NCBI GenBank assembly: GCA_910585045.1 | Contig: CAJUCD010000007.1 | Location: forward strand, 1-64,000 | From: an uncultured Bacilli bacterium | GTDB lineage: Bacteria > Bacillota_I > Bacilli_A > RF39 > UBA660 | Direction: 5' to 3' | Length of the DNA stretch: 64,000 nt | Shown: piece by piece, positions 8,082-17,085 of the stretch | Layout of the letters: each line of letters begins with the position of its first letter | Numbering within the stretch: the first letter of the stretch is position 1 | Notes under the pieces: model-generated | The model's database searches: none | What the model was told of the DNA's origin: nothing | What the model saw: the letters and a program-made list of their open reading frames with translations, nothing else | Made by a program: the position numbers and the translations under genes

Positions 8082-10135
8082 TATTCTCCTCCATTAGTCT
8101 CTTTTATAGTCTTAACTTTGTTCCCTTCTTCTTTTATTAAATCATGAACTACAATAGCATTTGATACATCTAGTATTTCTTCTGTTTTTGCCATTAAATC
8201 TGTAATATAATCGCTTGATAACTCTGTTCCATCTTTAATAATTTTGTACTTTCCTGTAGAATTGTTATAATAAATAGAATTTGTTACAAAGTTACCATTT
8301 GGATAAACTACAAAGTTTTTGTTTTTAATATTAAATATATCATGACCAAATGCAAAGTCATTTTTGATACCTAGCATATTGCCAATAGTTGGGAAAACAT
8401 CATACATTCCCATTGTATAATCAACTTTGCCATTTAAAACACTTCTTAATTTAGCATTTTTTGTCCAAATAATCAACGGTGTTTTTTTATTTAATTCGTG
8501 ATCATAATAATCATATTCTTTATATGTTGGATCATCTTCACTTTTTAATTCACCAGTTTTGTAGTCATAATTATATAAATAATCTTTTTCTTTTCGAGAT
8601 AGTTTGGCATCGTGATCACCATATAAAACAAATACTGTGTTATTAAAATAATCAGATTTTTTTACGTTTTCAAAAAATTCTCCTAATGCTGCATCGGCAT
8701 AATGAGCACTGGTTATGTAATTTCCTACTGGGGTATCATATAAATAGTTAGTTGTTTTGGTTTCACAATTATTCATTTCATCACAGTCTTTAAATGTTGT
8801 AGACATATCATATGGACCATATTTATCTAAATATATAAATGGAGAATGATTAGATAAAGTTATTATTGTCCCCATATAATTGGAATTGCTTTTTTCTACA
8901 TTTTCTAAAATTGGAAGCGCTTGCTCAAAAAATAATTTATCGTTGATACCTAAATTAATTATATCATCTTTATCATAAACAAATGAATTTTCAAAATACA
9001 TATCTTGATAACCTAATAAAGGATGCACTTTACTACGATTCCACATTGAAGCATAATTGCCATGCATACTAAATGTATTGTACCCTTTTTCTGCTAAAAG
9101 CTTTGGAATAGTAATATAGTCTCGATCATAATAAGATGTAAATACTGTACCACTTTGAGCAGGCATTAAACTTGTTAAAAGTGTAAACTCAGTATCACTT
9201 GAAGTACCTATACTAATTTGAGGATAAAAATTTGAGAAAAACATGCCCTCTTTAGCTAATTTGTTAATGTTAGGCGTTGCCTCTACTCCATTAAAGTTTA
9301 AATCCATTAAATAAGTTTCTATGCCTTCCATATGAATGAAAACAATATTGTAGCCATTTAAAACATTAGTGTACTTGTTTTTTCCTGTGTATTTTTCTCT
9401 TTCCTCATTAGTAAAAAATTGAGTGAATTTTTGAACTGATTCTTCATAGCCAAATAAACTGCTTAGCTTAGGTGTAAGTGTTTGTATTAAATCATTGCAT
9501 TGATATAAAACTATTCCAAAACGTTCAACATTATATACTCTATTCCATTGTTTAGCTAATCTTGAGTAATCTGATTTAGTTGCTGTTACAAATGTATACG
9601 CAAGAAAAATGCATCCTACTAAAAGTGTAATAGTACACATTTTTTTACCTTTTTCTATAACATTCATAAATGAATAATATGCACTTCGTAATATTTTTTT
9701 ATGAATAAAATAAAATATAAATGGAAGTAAAATGTAAATTAAATCTGTTATTTTAAGTTTTTCATAAATTGATCCCATTACAGTTTCAGTTTGACCTACT
9801 GTTGCTAGTTCGCCAAAAGATGCAAAGGAATAGTAAAATGTATAATATATAGAATTTACAACTTCCATAGTAGTAAAAATTATTAAAACTATCATAAAAT
9901 AACGATATTGATTCTTTGGTTTTACTAAATATCCAAAAGAACCAATTATTAATACTAATGCTAAATCAACTATAAATGTTTCAAAACTAAAAGGATTCCC
10001 TATTGTAAATGCTCTAATTAAAACTAAACCTATTAGAGATATTAGGACAAATGAAAGGAATAATCTATTTGTAGCAATATATTCAATTATGCTTTTACGA
10101 AATTTTCTTAATAAGAGTTTTATCTTTTCTTTCAT
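8081..10135 (-). CDS. LtaS-family phosphoglycerol transferase (sulfatase fold)
   Basis: The 684-aa protein has five N-terminal membrane helices (residues about 20-195) and an extracellular sulfatase-type domain. Recognisable elements are the glutamate region HMEGIE, the nucleophile region GTSSDTEF near residue 307, FSMHGNYASMWNR, and the metal site LYGDHDAK. LtaS enzymes polymerise glycerol phosphate from phosphatidylglycerol onto a lipid anchor outside the membrane. In LtaS the nucleophile is the Thr of TSDAEF, and here that position reads Ser, with Thr two residues earlier. It heads a three-gene operon. Confidence 0.88.
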   Translation of the reverse strand: MKEKIKLLLRKFRKSIIEYIATNRLFLSFVLISLIGLVLIRAFTIGNPFSFETFIVDLALVLIIGSFGYLVKPKNQYRYFMIVLIIFTTMEVVNSIYYTFYYSFASFGELATVGQTETVMGSIYEKLKITDLIYILLPFIFYFIHKKILRSAYYSFMNVIEKGKKMCTITLLVGCIFLAYTFVTATKSDYSRLAKQWNRVYNVERFGIVLYQCNDLIQTLTPKLSSLFGYEESVQKFTQFFTNEEREKYTGKNKYTNVLNGYNIVFIHMEGIETYLMDLNFNGVEATPNINKLAKEGMFFSNFYPQISIGTSSDTEFTLLTSLMPAQSGTVFTSYYDRDYITIPKLLAEKGYNTFSMHGNYASMWNRSKVHPLLGYQDMYFENSFVYDKDDIINLGINDKLFFEQALPILENVEKSNSNYMGTIITLSNHSPFIYLDKYGPYDMSTTFKDCDEMNNCETKTTNYLYDTPVGNYITSAHYADAALGEFFENVKKSDYFNNTVFVLYGDHDAKLSRKEKDYLYNYDYKTGELKSEDDPTYKEYDYYDHELNKKTPLIIWTKNAKLRSVLNGKVDYTMGMYDVFPTIGNMLGIKNDFAFGHDIFNIKNKNFVVYPNGNFVTNSIYYNNSTGKYKIIKDGTELSSDYITDLMAKTEEILDVSNAIVVHDLIKEEGNKVKTIKETNGGE

Positions 10136-10193
10136 ATTTTACCTTCTTACATAGTCAATTATATAATAAAAGTTTTGATTTTGCAATTTTTCC

Positions 10194-10222
10194 TTGATTT
10201 TTTTTACGCTTTTTGGTAATAT
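10194..10222 (+). promoter_or_regulatory. Promoter of tRNA-Gly
   Basis: A -35 TTGATT (10194-10199), a 17-bp spacer and a -10 TAATAT (10217-10222) lie 10 bp before the mature tRNA 5' end, fitting a housekeeping sigma promoter. Confidence 0.65.
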
Positions 10223-10232
10223 TTATTTAGAC

Positions 10233-10307
10233 GCAGGTGTAGTACAGCGGTTAGTATGCGGCCTTGCCAAGGCTGAGACGGCGGTTCGATTCCGCTCACT
10301 TGCTCCA
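10233..10307 (+). tRNA. tRNA-Gly (GCC)
   Basis: A full cloverleaf can be drawn. The acceptor GCAGGTG pairs with CACTTGC (one G-U). The D stem is GTAC/GTAT. The anticodon arm CGGCC-TTGCCAA-GGCTG gives anticodon GCC. The T arm GCGG-TTCGATT-CCGC ends in discriminator T plus an encoded CCA (10305-10307). The mobile island begins directly behind it, so its 3' end is the probable attachment site. Confidence 0.95.
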
Positions 10308-10318
10308 TTGAGAGAATT

Positions 10319-10385
10319 ACTCACACCTCGTGTGAGTTTTATATTACAAAAATATCCTATATCACTCGTTGATATGGGATTTTTT
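10319..10385 (+). terminator. Two consecutive terminator hairpins after tRNA-Gly
   Basis: The first is ACTCACAC-CTC-GTGTGAGT (10319-10337) followed by TTTAT. The second pairs ATCCTATATCA (10354-10364) with TGATATGGGAT (10370-10380), one G-U, followed by TTTTTT. They end the tRNA transcript and insulate the island's first ORF. Confidence 0.8.
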
Positions 10386-10409
10386 CATGTTTGAAAGGAG
10401 GTTTCACAA

Positions 10410-10694
10410 ATGAAAATAACCATAGAACCTTTAGAATTTCCTTTATGTGTTAAAGAAAAACTTATGAAGATACCTAAAATATCAAAACTACATATTGAAT
10501 TTGTAAATGGGAAGAATATTCATTTTGATAAAACTAACCTTTCAATTAATGAGCCACACAAAGTTATTATTAGTAATGAAGAATCTTGTATAATACTTCT
10601 TTCCTATCCTAATGATAATAATTTATATTTGAAAGATAGTTTAGAAATTATTACTCTTGAATCTATAAAATTTTTGATTTTAAAAATGTTGTAA
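10410..10694 (+). CDS. Small element-associated protein (94 aa)
   Basis: ATG 10410 has AAAGGAGG upstream. The product starts MKITIEPLEFPLCVKEKL and is soluble and beta-rich with no recognised motif. A truncated relative (MKATIETLDFPECIKRKL...) lies at 23302-23442 in an equivalent position, so this is a conserved component of the element rather than random cargo. A different small ORF occupies the same slot at 18456. Function is unknown. It could be an excision or recombination-directionality factor, given its place before a serine recombinase, but that is only positional inference. Confidence 0.65.
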   Translation: MKITIEPLEFPLCVKEKLMKIPKISKLHIEFVNGKNIHFDKTNLSINEPHKVIISNEESCIILLSYPNDNNLYLKDSLEIITLESIKFLILKML

Positions 10695-10803
10695 AAAATA
10701 ATTTTTTTGAAATTTTATTTCCCCCTTTATTTATAAGGGTTTGCGAGTGAAAATTATTTTTCGATGTCCATTTACTTTCCGGTAAAAATGTGTTATTATG
10801 GTA

Positions 10804-10883
10804 ATATACGAAAATTGTAAGTACTCGTATATTTTATGTATTTTTGTAGTTCTTAACACAAGGAAATTCTCTTGTGTTTTTTT
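10804..10883 (+). promoter_or_regulatory. Hairpin leader / attenuator of serine recombinase 1
   Basis: ATATACG pairs with CGTATAT (10804-10832). Then AACACAAG pairs with CTTGTGTT (10855-10878), followed by a run of Ts to 10883, which is the form of a Rho-independent terminator. It lies 30 bp before the recombinase start, so it may attenuate recombinase transcription. Confidence 0.6.
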
Positions 10884-10912
10884 GTCGTTCAAGGAAAGGA
10901 GAAGAAAAAAAT

Positions 10913-12648
10913 ATGAACGGAGAAAAGAAGAACTTTGTGGTAGGGATTTATCCTCGTGTAAGTACAGAGGATCAGTCTAGGTTTGGTTTTAGTTTGGATG
11001 AGCAAGAAGAAAGTCTTAAAAGGTTGTGTGAATGGAAAGGATATAAGATTTACAAAGTCTATCGTGAAGAAGGAGTTTCTGCTAAAAGTATGAATCGACC
11101 TAAGTTTCAAGAGATGATACAAGATATGAAAGATGGGAAAATAAACAAGATACTTGTTTATAAGTTAGATAGATTAACTCGTTCTATTCAAGACTTAGAA
11201 ACCATTTGTAAATTACTCGAAGAATACAAATGTGATTTAGAAAGTGAATGTGAAGAGATTAATACTTCTACTCCTACAGGAGTATTCTTTATGAGAATGA
11301 CTACTATACTTGCTCAATTAGAAATTGAAAGAACTTCAGAAAGAACTAAATTTGGTTTAATGGGTGCAGCCAAGAAAGGACATTTTTCTGGAAAAGCTCC
11401 CATTGGTTATCGCAAAATCAATAAAGAACTTGTTATTGATGAAGTTGAAAGTGAAGTTGTAAAAGATATTTCCAAGTCCTATTTAAGTGGTTCATCAGTA
11501 TGTACTATAACAAAACAACTAAATGAAAAGAATGCTTTAAATCGTAATTGGAGAACTACTACAATTGATAGAATGTTATCTAATTACATCTATGCAGGTA
11601 ATTATCAACACCGAAAAAGAATACAAAATGAAGAAACTATCCTACTTGAAGATGTATGCCCCGCTATTATTGATAAACATGATTTTGAGTTAGTCCAAAA
11701 GCAAAAAGAAAAGAATTTAAAGAACTATACTCGGAAACACACCTATGTTTATATGCAAAAGATTGTCTGTTCCAAATGTAATAAAATCATGGGCGGTTCT
11801 TCTACTACATCCAAGAATAAACCCACTCAAATTTATTACAAATGTAATTGTTGCAATACGAGAATCAATGAAAAGAAAATTGAACAGCCTTTAATGTTAT
11901 TCTTAAATGATATGTTAGATTATTACTTGCTTATAGATAACAACTATAAATCGTTTTTTAACGAGGATTTAACAATAGAAATAAAAAGATACGAGAAGAT
12001 ATTAAAAGACTTGAATACGAAGCTACAAAGAATTAAAAATGCTTATTTAAATAGTAATATTGAACAAGATGATTTTATAGATGAAGAAAAAAGCATAAAA
12101 ATGCAAATAGAAGAAACAAAGATTAAGTTAAATAATTTGAATAATGCTGATGAAAATCTAAATCATAAAGATGATTTAAGACTTTATAATAACCTATTTC
12201 AACTAGAGAAAATGAAATACAAATCTTACTATGCTAGGAGAATGGATTATGGAATAAATTATCTAAAGAACAAAAAGCTGAATTAATAACTAAATATATT
12301 GATTCTATTGAAATTGAGAAAAAGAAAGATGAAATCATTATTAAGAAAATCAATATCAACAAAAAAGAAATACAAAATATTGGCTATATGTTTAGAAATG
12401 ATTGCTTTGATATGGCTGTTAGCATTAATGATAGAGATGTTATTCTATCTAATGAAAAAACTAAAGAAGATATTACTAGGTACATTGAAACATTAAGTAA
12501 ATTTTATAAGATAGCTCCTATCACAACTGAAAAAGACAAGTTGGATATTGATTGTTTATCTAATAACTCTCTTTTACAGATTATTCCTAACAAGAAAGAA
12601 AGTAAATTCGAGAAAGACAAATATACTTTATTACAAATAGGTATCTGA
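10913..12648 (+). pseudogene. Large serine recombinase 1, frameshifted near residue 445
   Basis: This is a TnpX/phiC31-type recombinase. The resolvase domain holds catalytic Ser17 in YPRVSTEDQ and the KLDRLTRS and ERTSERTKFG motifs. A Recombinase domain, a zinc ribbon (CSKCNKIM ... CNCC) and a coiled coil follow. The first frame stops at 12286. One base missing near 12249 would restore the reading ARRMDY-WNKLSKEQKAELI, and the second frame then runs on to 12648. A C-terminal coiled-coil tail is thus cut off. Start ATG 10913 follows GGAAAGGAG. Whether this is decay or a sequence error cannot be told here. Confidence 0.85.
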
Positions 12649-12693
12649 TTTATCAAGAATTAATGTTATAATATTTATAAGGATGAATGACTT

Positions 12694-13113
12694 ATGTATG
12701 AATTTGCTGGTAGATTTAATCGAGAAGATTTATTTTTAAAAGAGTTTAATTATTGGATTTTGATATTGAGGCCGGTTCCTGTAACACTTGGAAGTTGTAT
12801 TATACTTCTTAAAAGAAGTTGCCCATCGCTAGCAGAAATAACTCCAGAAGAAATGGCGGAGTTTCCAAAAGTCTATAACTTATTTGAAGAGAAAAATAAA
12901 ACATTGTATGGTGCTGTAAAATTTAATTATCATGCTAATATGATGAAAGAAAATTTTGTTCATTTCCATGCAATTCCTAGATATGATAAAGAAATTGAAA
13001 GATATGGAATTAAATGGATAGACAAAGAATGGCCTACTGGAGTTGGGATGTATAAAACTGAAGTTTCCGAAGAAATTTTGTACAAAATCAAAAATGACTT
13101 TATAGAAAGGTAA
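12694..13113 (+). CDS. HIT-family (histidine triad) protein
   Basis: The 139-aa protein carries FVHFHAIPRY, the HIT active-site strand normally HxHxHxxPR. The first His is Phe, while the middle (nucleophile) and third His are kept. HIT enzymes are nucleotide hydrolases or transferases that act through a nucleotidyl-histidine. It starts a three-gene cargo operon with the NTF2-like and S51 genes behind recombinase 1. The substrate is unknown. Confidence 0.8.
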   Translation: MYEFAGRFNREDLFLKEFNYWILILRPVPVTLGSCIILLKRSCPSLAEITPEEMAEFPKVYNLFEEKNKTLYGAVKFNYHANMMKENFVHFHAIPRYDKEIERYGIKWIDKEWPTGVGMYKTEVSEEILYKIKNDFIER

Positions 13114-13120
13114 AAATAAT

Positions 13121-13465
13121 ATGAATAAACAATTTGTAGAAGAATGGTTAAATAAATTAAAAAATTACTGGTTTAATAAAAATATTGATAATGCTGTTGC
13201 ATTATTTAAAAACACTACATTTTATCAAGAAACACCTTTTATGAAACCTTACACAACTTTAGAAGAAATCAATGAGGAATGGCAACATGTTAAAAATGAG
13301 AATATCCAAAGTATTGAAATAAAGCCTTTAGCAATTGATGGATATACAGTAATTGCACAGTGGATTTTAAAACAAAATGATATAGATTTTGATGGTATCT
13401 ATGAAATTAAATTTAATGAAAATATGGAATGTATTTACTTTAAAAGTTGGGAGATGAAAAGATGA
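13121..13465 (+). CDS. NTF2/SnoaL-like small protein
   Basis: The 114-aa length, the order of an N-terminal helix pair (EEWLNKLKNYWFNKNIDNAVALF) followed by a curved sheet, and phrases such as DGYTVIAQWILKQ and DGIYEIKF match the NTF2-like cone fold. Members bind or isomerise small molecules. No sure catalytic residues can be named. It sits 7 bp after the HIT gene, and its stop overlaps the S51 start (ATGA). Confidence 0.65.
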   Translation: MNKQFVEEWLNKLKNYWFNKNIDNAVALFKNTTFYQETPFMKPYTTLEEINEEWQHVKNENIQSIEIKPLAIDGYTVIAQWILKQNDIDFDGIYEIKFNENMECIYFKSWEMKR

Positions 13466-14058
13466 AAATATTATTGTCTAGTAACAAACAAATCATAAAA
13501 AGATTCTTAAAGGAAAATTCTAAAATTGGATTTATACCTACTGCATCAGAGTTAGATAGTGATAGATGGTATATGGAAAAAGATAAAAAAGACCTAATAG
13601 AAATGAGATATAATATTACTAATATTGAAATTACGAGTGAAGAAAAGGAAGAAATTCTAAAGAAATTGGATAGCGTTGATGCTATATTTGTTGCTGGTGG
13701 AAACTGCTTTTATCTATTGCAACAACTAAAGCAAAAAGATATTATTCAAGAATTAATAGAATTTGCCAATAATAAACTCTATATTGGTTCAAGTGCGGGT
13801 TCATGCATTGCTTGTCCTTCAATCGATTATGTTAGTAAATTAGATGATAAAGAAGATGCTCCATTATTAAATGATTATCATGCAATGAATTTAATAGATA
13901 AGTATATATTACCACATTACAAAAGTGATGAAGAATATACAAAATTAATTAATGAAATTATTAAAGATCATCCTAACTTACAATTTATAACGTTAACTAA
14001 TGAACAAGCAATTATAGTAAATGAGCGAGATGACTATGAAATTATTGATACAGAATAA
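13462..14058 (+). CDS. Peptidase S51 family (peptidase E-like)
   Basis: The 198-aa protein from ATG 13462 (GGGAG at 13449-13453) contains AGGNCFYLLQQL and the nucleophile elbow GSSAGSCIA. It also has a conserved LPHYKSDEEY, all typical of the class I glutamine-amidotransferase-like S51 serine peptidases (dipeptidase E, cyanophycinase). It should be cytoplasmic. It is the last gene of the HIT/NTF2-like/S51 cargo operon and is followed by a clear terminator. Confidence 0.85.
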   Translation: MKILLSSNKQIIKRFLKENSKIGFIPTASELDSDRWYMEKDKKDLIEMRYNITNIEITSEEKEEILKKLDSVDAIFVAGGNCFYLLQQLKQKDIIQELIEFANNKLYIGSSAGSCIACPSIDYVSKLDDKEDAPLLNDYHAMNLIDKYILPHYKSDEEYTKLINEIIKDHPNLQFITLTNEQAIIVNERDDYEIIDTE

Positions 14059-14079
14059 AACTTTGTTTTTATTAAATTT

Positions 14080-14102
14080 GAGCAAGAAATTGCTCTTTTT
14101 TT
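14080..14102 (+). terminator. Terminator of the HIT-S51 operon
   Basis: GAGCAA-GAAA-TTGCTC forms a perfect 6-bp stem with a GAAA tetraloop, followed by seven Ts. It is 22 bp after the S51 stop codon. Confidence 0.85.
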
Positions 14103-14117
14103 GTTGTCTAAATTTAG

Positions 14118-14315
14118 AGAGGAAGCAAAATTATTAACTACTTTTTTCAAGTAGTCGTACCCCAAATTCTTGATTATTTTAAGGAAAATAAAGAAGTGAT
14201 TCCTAACTATCTAATGCTTGAAGTTTTAAGAAAAGATAAACAATATCAAGAACAAATTGAGAAGATTTTAGAATTATCAAAAGAAGAAAATAAAAATAAT
14301 CAGAAAGGAAAATAA
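14118..14315 (+). pseudogene. 5'-truncated remnant ORF before the relaxase
   Basis: A frame opens at 14118 with no start codon at its head and runs to a stop at 14315, five bases before the relaxase start. The readable part includes VVPQILDYFKENKEVIPNY and a charged helical end. A perfect 7-bp inverted repeat (ACTACTT/AAGTAGT, 14137-14155) lies in it and could belong to a transfer origin. The only internal ATG gives 33 aa. It is best read as the tail of a lost upstream gene. Confidence 0.4.
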
Positions 14316-14318
14316 AAA

Positions 14319-15557
14319 ATGAGTTATGCAATTTTTAGAGGTGAAGGTATTAAAACATTACAAGAATTATCACAAAAAGGTAGTCATAATGAGAGGACAA
14401 AAGAAAAATACAAATCTAATCCTAATATTCGAATTGAAGACAGTAAAAATAACATTGAAATAATAAAATGTAATAAGTATGTAGACAAATTTTATGAAAT
14501 AACAAGAGAGTATCAAAAAGAACATTATGAGAGAATGAAGAATATGAGATCTGATAGAAAAAAGTCTTTTCATGATATTGTTAATGATTCTAAAAGTGTT
14601 GTTGCTGATGAAATGATATTTACAAGTGATAAAGACTTCTTTAAAAATATGAGTAAAGAAGAATTAATGAATTGGGCAAATGAAACTATGAATTTTGTTT
14701 ATGAAGATTTAGGTTATACGAAAGAACAAGTCTTACATGCCGTTATTCATATGGATGAAAAAGTACCTCATTTACATTGTGTTGTTGTACCACTTGTTAA
14801 GAAATTCGATAAACGAACAGGTACTATAAAGTACACTATTTCTAAACGATCATATGTCAAAAGTGATGTTCATTTATGTGAATTACAAGATAAATATCAT
14901 GAGCGATTAACCAAAAAAGGATTCAAATTAGAACTAGGAGAAAAACACACTGGAGTTAAACATTTATCAATGGGACAATTCAAAAATGTAGCTAGATATT
15001 ATGACAGACAAGCATTTAAAAGCAAGAAAATTATTGATGAAAAATATTGGAAAATAAAAGGAGTATTGCAAAATTCTAAAAAGAAAGCACTAACTGATAA
15101 AGTAATTATTGATGGTGAAATTTATCATATTCTATTGGATTTTCTAGATATGTATAGTAAAGAAATTCAAAATATGGTTACAAGCAAAACATTCGTTGAA
15201 AGTTTAAATGACTTCACTTGTGATTATAAAACATTAGAAAGAAAATATAAAAATAGTCTTGTTGATATTAATTATTTAGATGAAGAAAATGGTAAATTAC
15301 ACGAAGATAAAACTAATTTACTAAATTTTATTAATCATTTATTGTTAATGTTAAAAGAATTTTTTAGAGAGATTTTATTATCTAATGATAAAAAGACGAA
15401 AGAAAAAACGATAGATATTTTAAAAGACTGTTATGACAATAACTTATATAATTCTTCAGATTTAAAAGAAATATCCAAAGATACTGATAGTAAAATAGAA
15501 ATAAATGATTTTATAAATAAAGAATCATTAGAAAAAAACTACGACATTTTTAAATAG
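14319..15557 (+). CDS. mobV: MobV-family relaxase (Pre/Mob plasmid recombination protein)
   Basis: The 412-aa protein starts MSYAIFRGEGIKT. It contains the MobV signature HxDExxPHxH as HMDEKVPHLHC near residue 148-158, which binds metal and supports cleavage at oriT. A coiled-coil C-terminus follows. It would nick the element and lead the strand into a recipient using another element's conjugation pore, so the island is mobilizable rather than self-transmissible. A good ribosome binding site (AGAAAGGAAA) precedes it. The frame is intact, unlike the recombinases. Confidence 0.88.
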   Translation: MSYAIFRGEGIKTLQELSQKGSHNERTKEKYKSNPNIRIEDSKNNIEIIKCNKYVDKFYEITREYQKEHYERMKNMRSDRKKSFHDIVNDSKSVVADEMIFTSDKDFFKNMSKEELMNWANETMNFVYEDLGYTKEQVLHAVIHMDEKVPHLHCVVVPLVKKFDKRTGTIKYTISKRSYVKSDVHLCELQDKYHERLTKKGFKLELGEKHTGVKHLSMGQFKNVARYYDRQAFKSKKIIDEKYWKIKGVLQNSKKKALTDKVIIDGEIYHILLDFLDMYSKEIQNMVTSKTFVESLNDFTCDYKTLERKYKNSLVDINYLDEENGKLHEDKTNLLNFINHLLLMLKEFFREILLSNDKKTKEKTIDILKDCYDNNLYNSSDLKEISKDTDSKIEINDFINKESLEKNYDIFK

Positions 15558-15597
15558 TCGGAGTCTTTGATACATACTAAATTTTAATAATTTAGAA

Positions 15598-15634
15598 ACG
15601 CACTTGCAAATTGACATAGTCAATTTGCGTGCGT
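15598..15634. repeat. Large palindrome after the relaxase
   Basis: GCAAATTGAC (15606-15615) and GTCAATTTGC (15619-15628) form a perfect 10-bp stem with an ATA loop. It is extended by ACGCAC/GTGCGT around a 2-nt bulge. No T-run follows, so it is a weak terminator candidate. An oriT or protein-binding dyad is an alternative. A smaller dyad CTAAATT/AATTTAG lies just upstream. Confidence 0.6.
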
Positions 15635-15644
15635 ATCATACATA

Positions 15645-16190
15645 TTAGTCGTTTACTATATATTCCCAACCAGGTTGCCAAGATTTTGTTTTACGCCAAT
15701 CTTGATCAATAGCTTCCTCCCAAGTTTTTCCTTGAGTTAAAACTTGAAAAGCTAGTTGAGGTGCTTTGTGAGCAACGATTGCTATATGTTTACCATTATA
15801 ATTTTCTAAAAGATAATCACAAAAATCTTTGATTCTTTTTTCAACATCTAACATACATTCTCCATTTGGAAATTTTTCAGTAATATGTTCTTCATATTTT
15901 GCTAAACTACTATCTTGTCCATTGAAATCTCCATAGTTGCATTCTCTTAATCTTTCATCTTGAATAATTTCTTTTACACCTTCAAAAGTATATTTTGCTG
16001 AATCAATTGCCCTTTGTAAGTCAGAGCAGAATACCACATCAAATTGATTAATATCTACTTGTTCTTTTAAAATGATACTTTGATCTATTCCTTTTTGTGA
16101 TAATTCTCCTGGTAACCACCCAGTAGATTTGTGTTCTAAATTATCTGTAGTTGTTCCATGTACGAAATAAGTTATTTTAACTGCCATCAT
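15645..16190 (-). CDS. Histidine phosphatase family protein
   Basis: The 181-aa protein has the phosphoglycerate-mutase-like fold. It keeps the catalytic His in FVHGTT, an Arg in SDLQRAID, a Glu in LRECNYGDFNG and the second His in IVAHKAP. The usual RHG motif reads VHG, so one phosphate-binding Arg is missing. Start ATG 16190 has AAGGAGG close by. It is island cargo on the minus strand. The substrate is unknown and the changed motif makes activity uncertain. Confidence 0.8.
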   Translation of the reverse strand: MMAVKITYFVHGTTTDNLEHKSTGWLPGELSQKGIDQSIILKEQVDINQFDVVFCSDLQRAIDSAKYTFEGVKEIIQDERLRECNYGDFNGQDSSLAKYEEHITEKFPNGECMLDVEKRIKDFCDYLLENYNGKHIAIVAHKAPQLAFQVLTQGKTWEEAIDQDWRKTKSWQPGWEYIVND

Positions 16191-16216
16191 AATTCCTCCT
16201 TCATATTTATTAATTC

Positions 16217-16786
16217 TTACAAATATATTTTGTGCAAAATTTCTTCAAGATTGTCATCTAAAGTTTCTACTATACGCTTTACATTATTATTTGACTTATC
16301 AGTAAAATCATCATCTTGTGACATAGCTTCTGTTATGTTTTGATATTCTTTGAAATTTTTCGATATTTCTACAAATTGTTTTTCAAAATTAAATTTTTTA
16401 GAATAGTCTGATAAGTAAGTAATCAAATTTTTAATTTTTCGTATCTTTATACTTCTAGTTAAACTATTACACATTTCTTTCGAAGTAACAGAATATAATT
16501 CTTCATCATAAATATATTTTTGGATCTTCTGAATATTTTTTTCAATAATCTCTTTTTGTTTTCGTTTATCACTTTTTCTTTCAACAAAATAATACGCAAA
16601 AATAATTGCAATAACTATAGTAAGAATATCAGTAATAGAAGAATCCCAAAACGTAGTATTATTTTCTTTTAAATTATAATAAATAGAATAAATGGTGGTG
16701 CAAATTACAAGTATGACTATAATACATATAAGAAAATTAGCAATTATTTTAATACTACTTTTTAGTTTTTCTTTCATTTGAATCAA
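16217..16786 (-). CDS. Two-helix membrane protein of the GHKL/STAS cassette
   Basis: The 189-aa protein (186 aa if begun at ATG 16777) has two membrane helices near residues 12-34 and 48-66, a basic loop (ERKSDKRKQKE), and a helical cytoplasmic domain ending in DDNLEEILHKIYL. Its first codons overlap the STAS-like gene by about 30 bp, and AAGGA lies 5 bp before the TTG at 16786. The overlap argues for co-regulation with the ATPase and STAS-like genes. It could be the membrane output of the cassette. No known family is recognised. Confidence 0.7.
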   Translation of the reverse strand: MIQMKEKLKSSIKIIANFLICIIVILVICTTIYSIYYNLKENNTTFWDSSITDILTIVIAIIFAYYFVERKSDKRKQKEIIEKNIQKIQKYIYDEELYSVTSKEMCNSLTRSIKIRKIKNLITYLSDYSKKFNFEKQFVEISKNFKEYQNITEAMSQDDDFTDKSNNNVKRIVETLDDNLEEILHKIYL

Positions 16787-17084
16787 TGTATCCTTTTACT
16801 TCACCTATTAAACCTATTTCATCATTTGAAATAAATTCTAGTGTTTTTAAAATAAGTTCTTTATCATATTTTTCCTTTAAACCACCAAACGCTTCTTCTA
16901 AAAAAGATGTAGGATACCCAAAAGTTCCATCGAAGTTTATTACTAATTTTTCTTTTTGTTCTAATGCCTCTTTAAATTTTGGAATAAGAAAATCTTCTCT
17001 AAAAGCTTCTCCAGAGAAATCTCCTTGACTTTTAAATCTTGGCCCAGGAGCATCGGTAAAATCTTTACAAATTATTATTTCCAT
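16755..17084 (-). CDS. STAS-like DUF4325 protein
   Basis: The 109-aa protein matches the STAS-like DUF4325 family. The conserved blocks are GPRFKSQGDFSGEAFRED at the N-terminus and INFDGTFGYPTSFLEEAFGG in the middle. STAS folds occur in anti-anti-sigma factors, which are switched by GHKL kinases, and DUF4325 genes are commonly found next to ATP-binding GHKL genes. Here the GHKL gene ends one base upstream. A partner-switching role is inferred from fold and neighbour, not shown. Confidence 0.85.
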   Translation of the reverse strand: MEIIICKDFTDAPGPRFKSQGDFSGEAFREDFLIPKFKEALEQKEKLVINFDGTFGYPTSFLEEAFGGLKEKYDKELILKTLEFISNDEIGLIGEVKGYIDSNERKTKK

Positions 17085-17085
17085 T

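Noticed and set aside
12299..12496. Independent Lys/Leu-rich ORF behind recombinase 1
   Set aside because: It overlaps the restored C-terminal frame of the recombinase (WNKLSKEQKAELI onward), which explains the sequence better.
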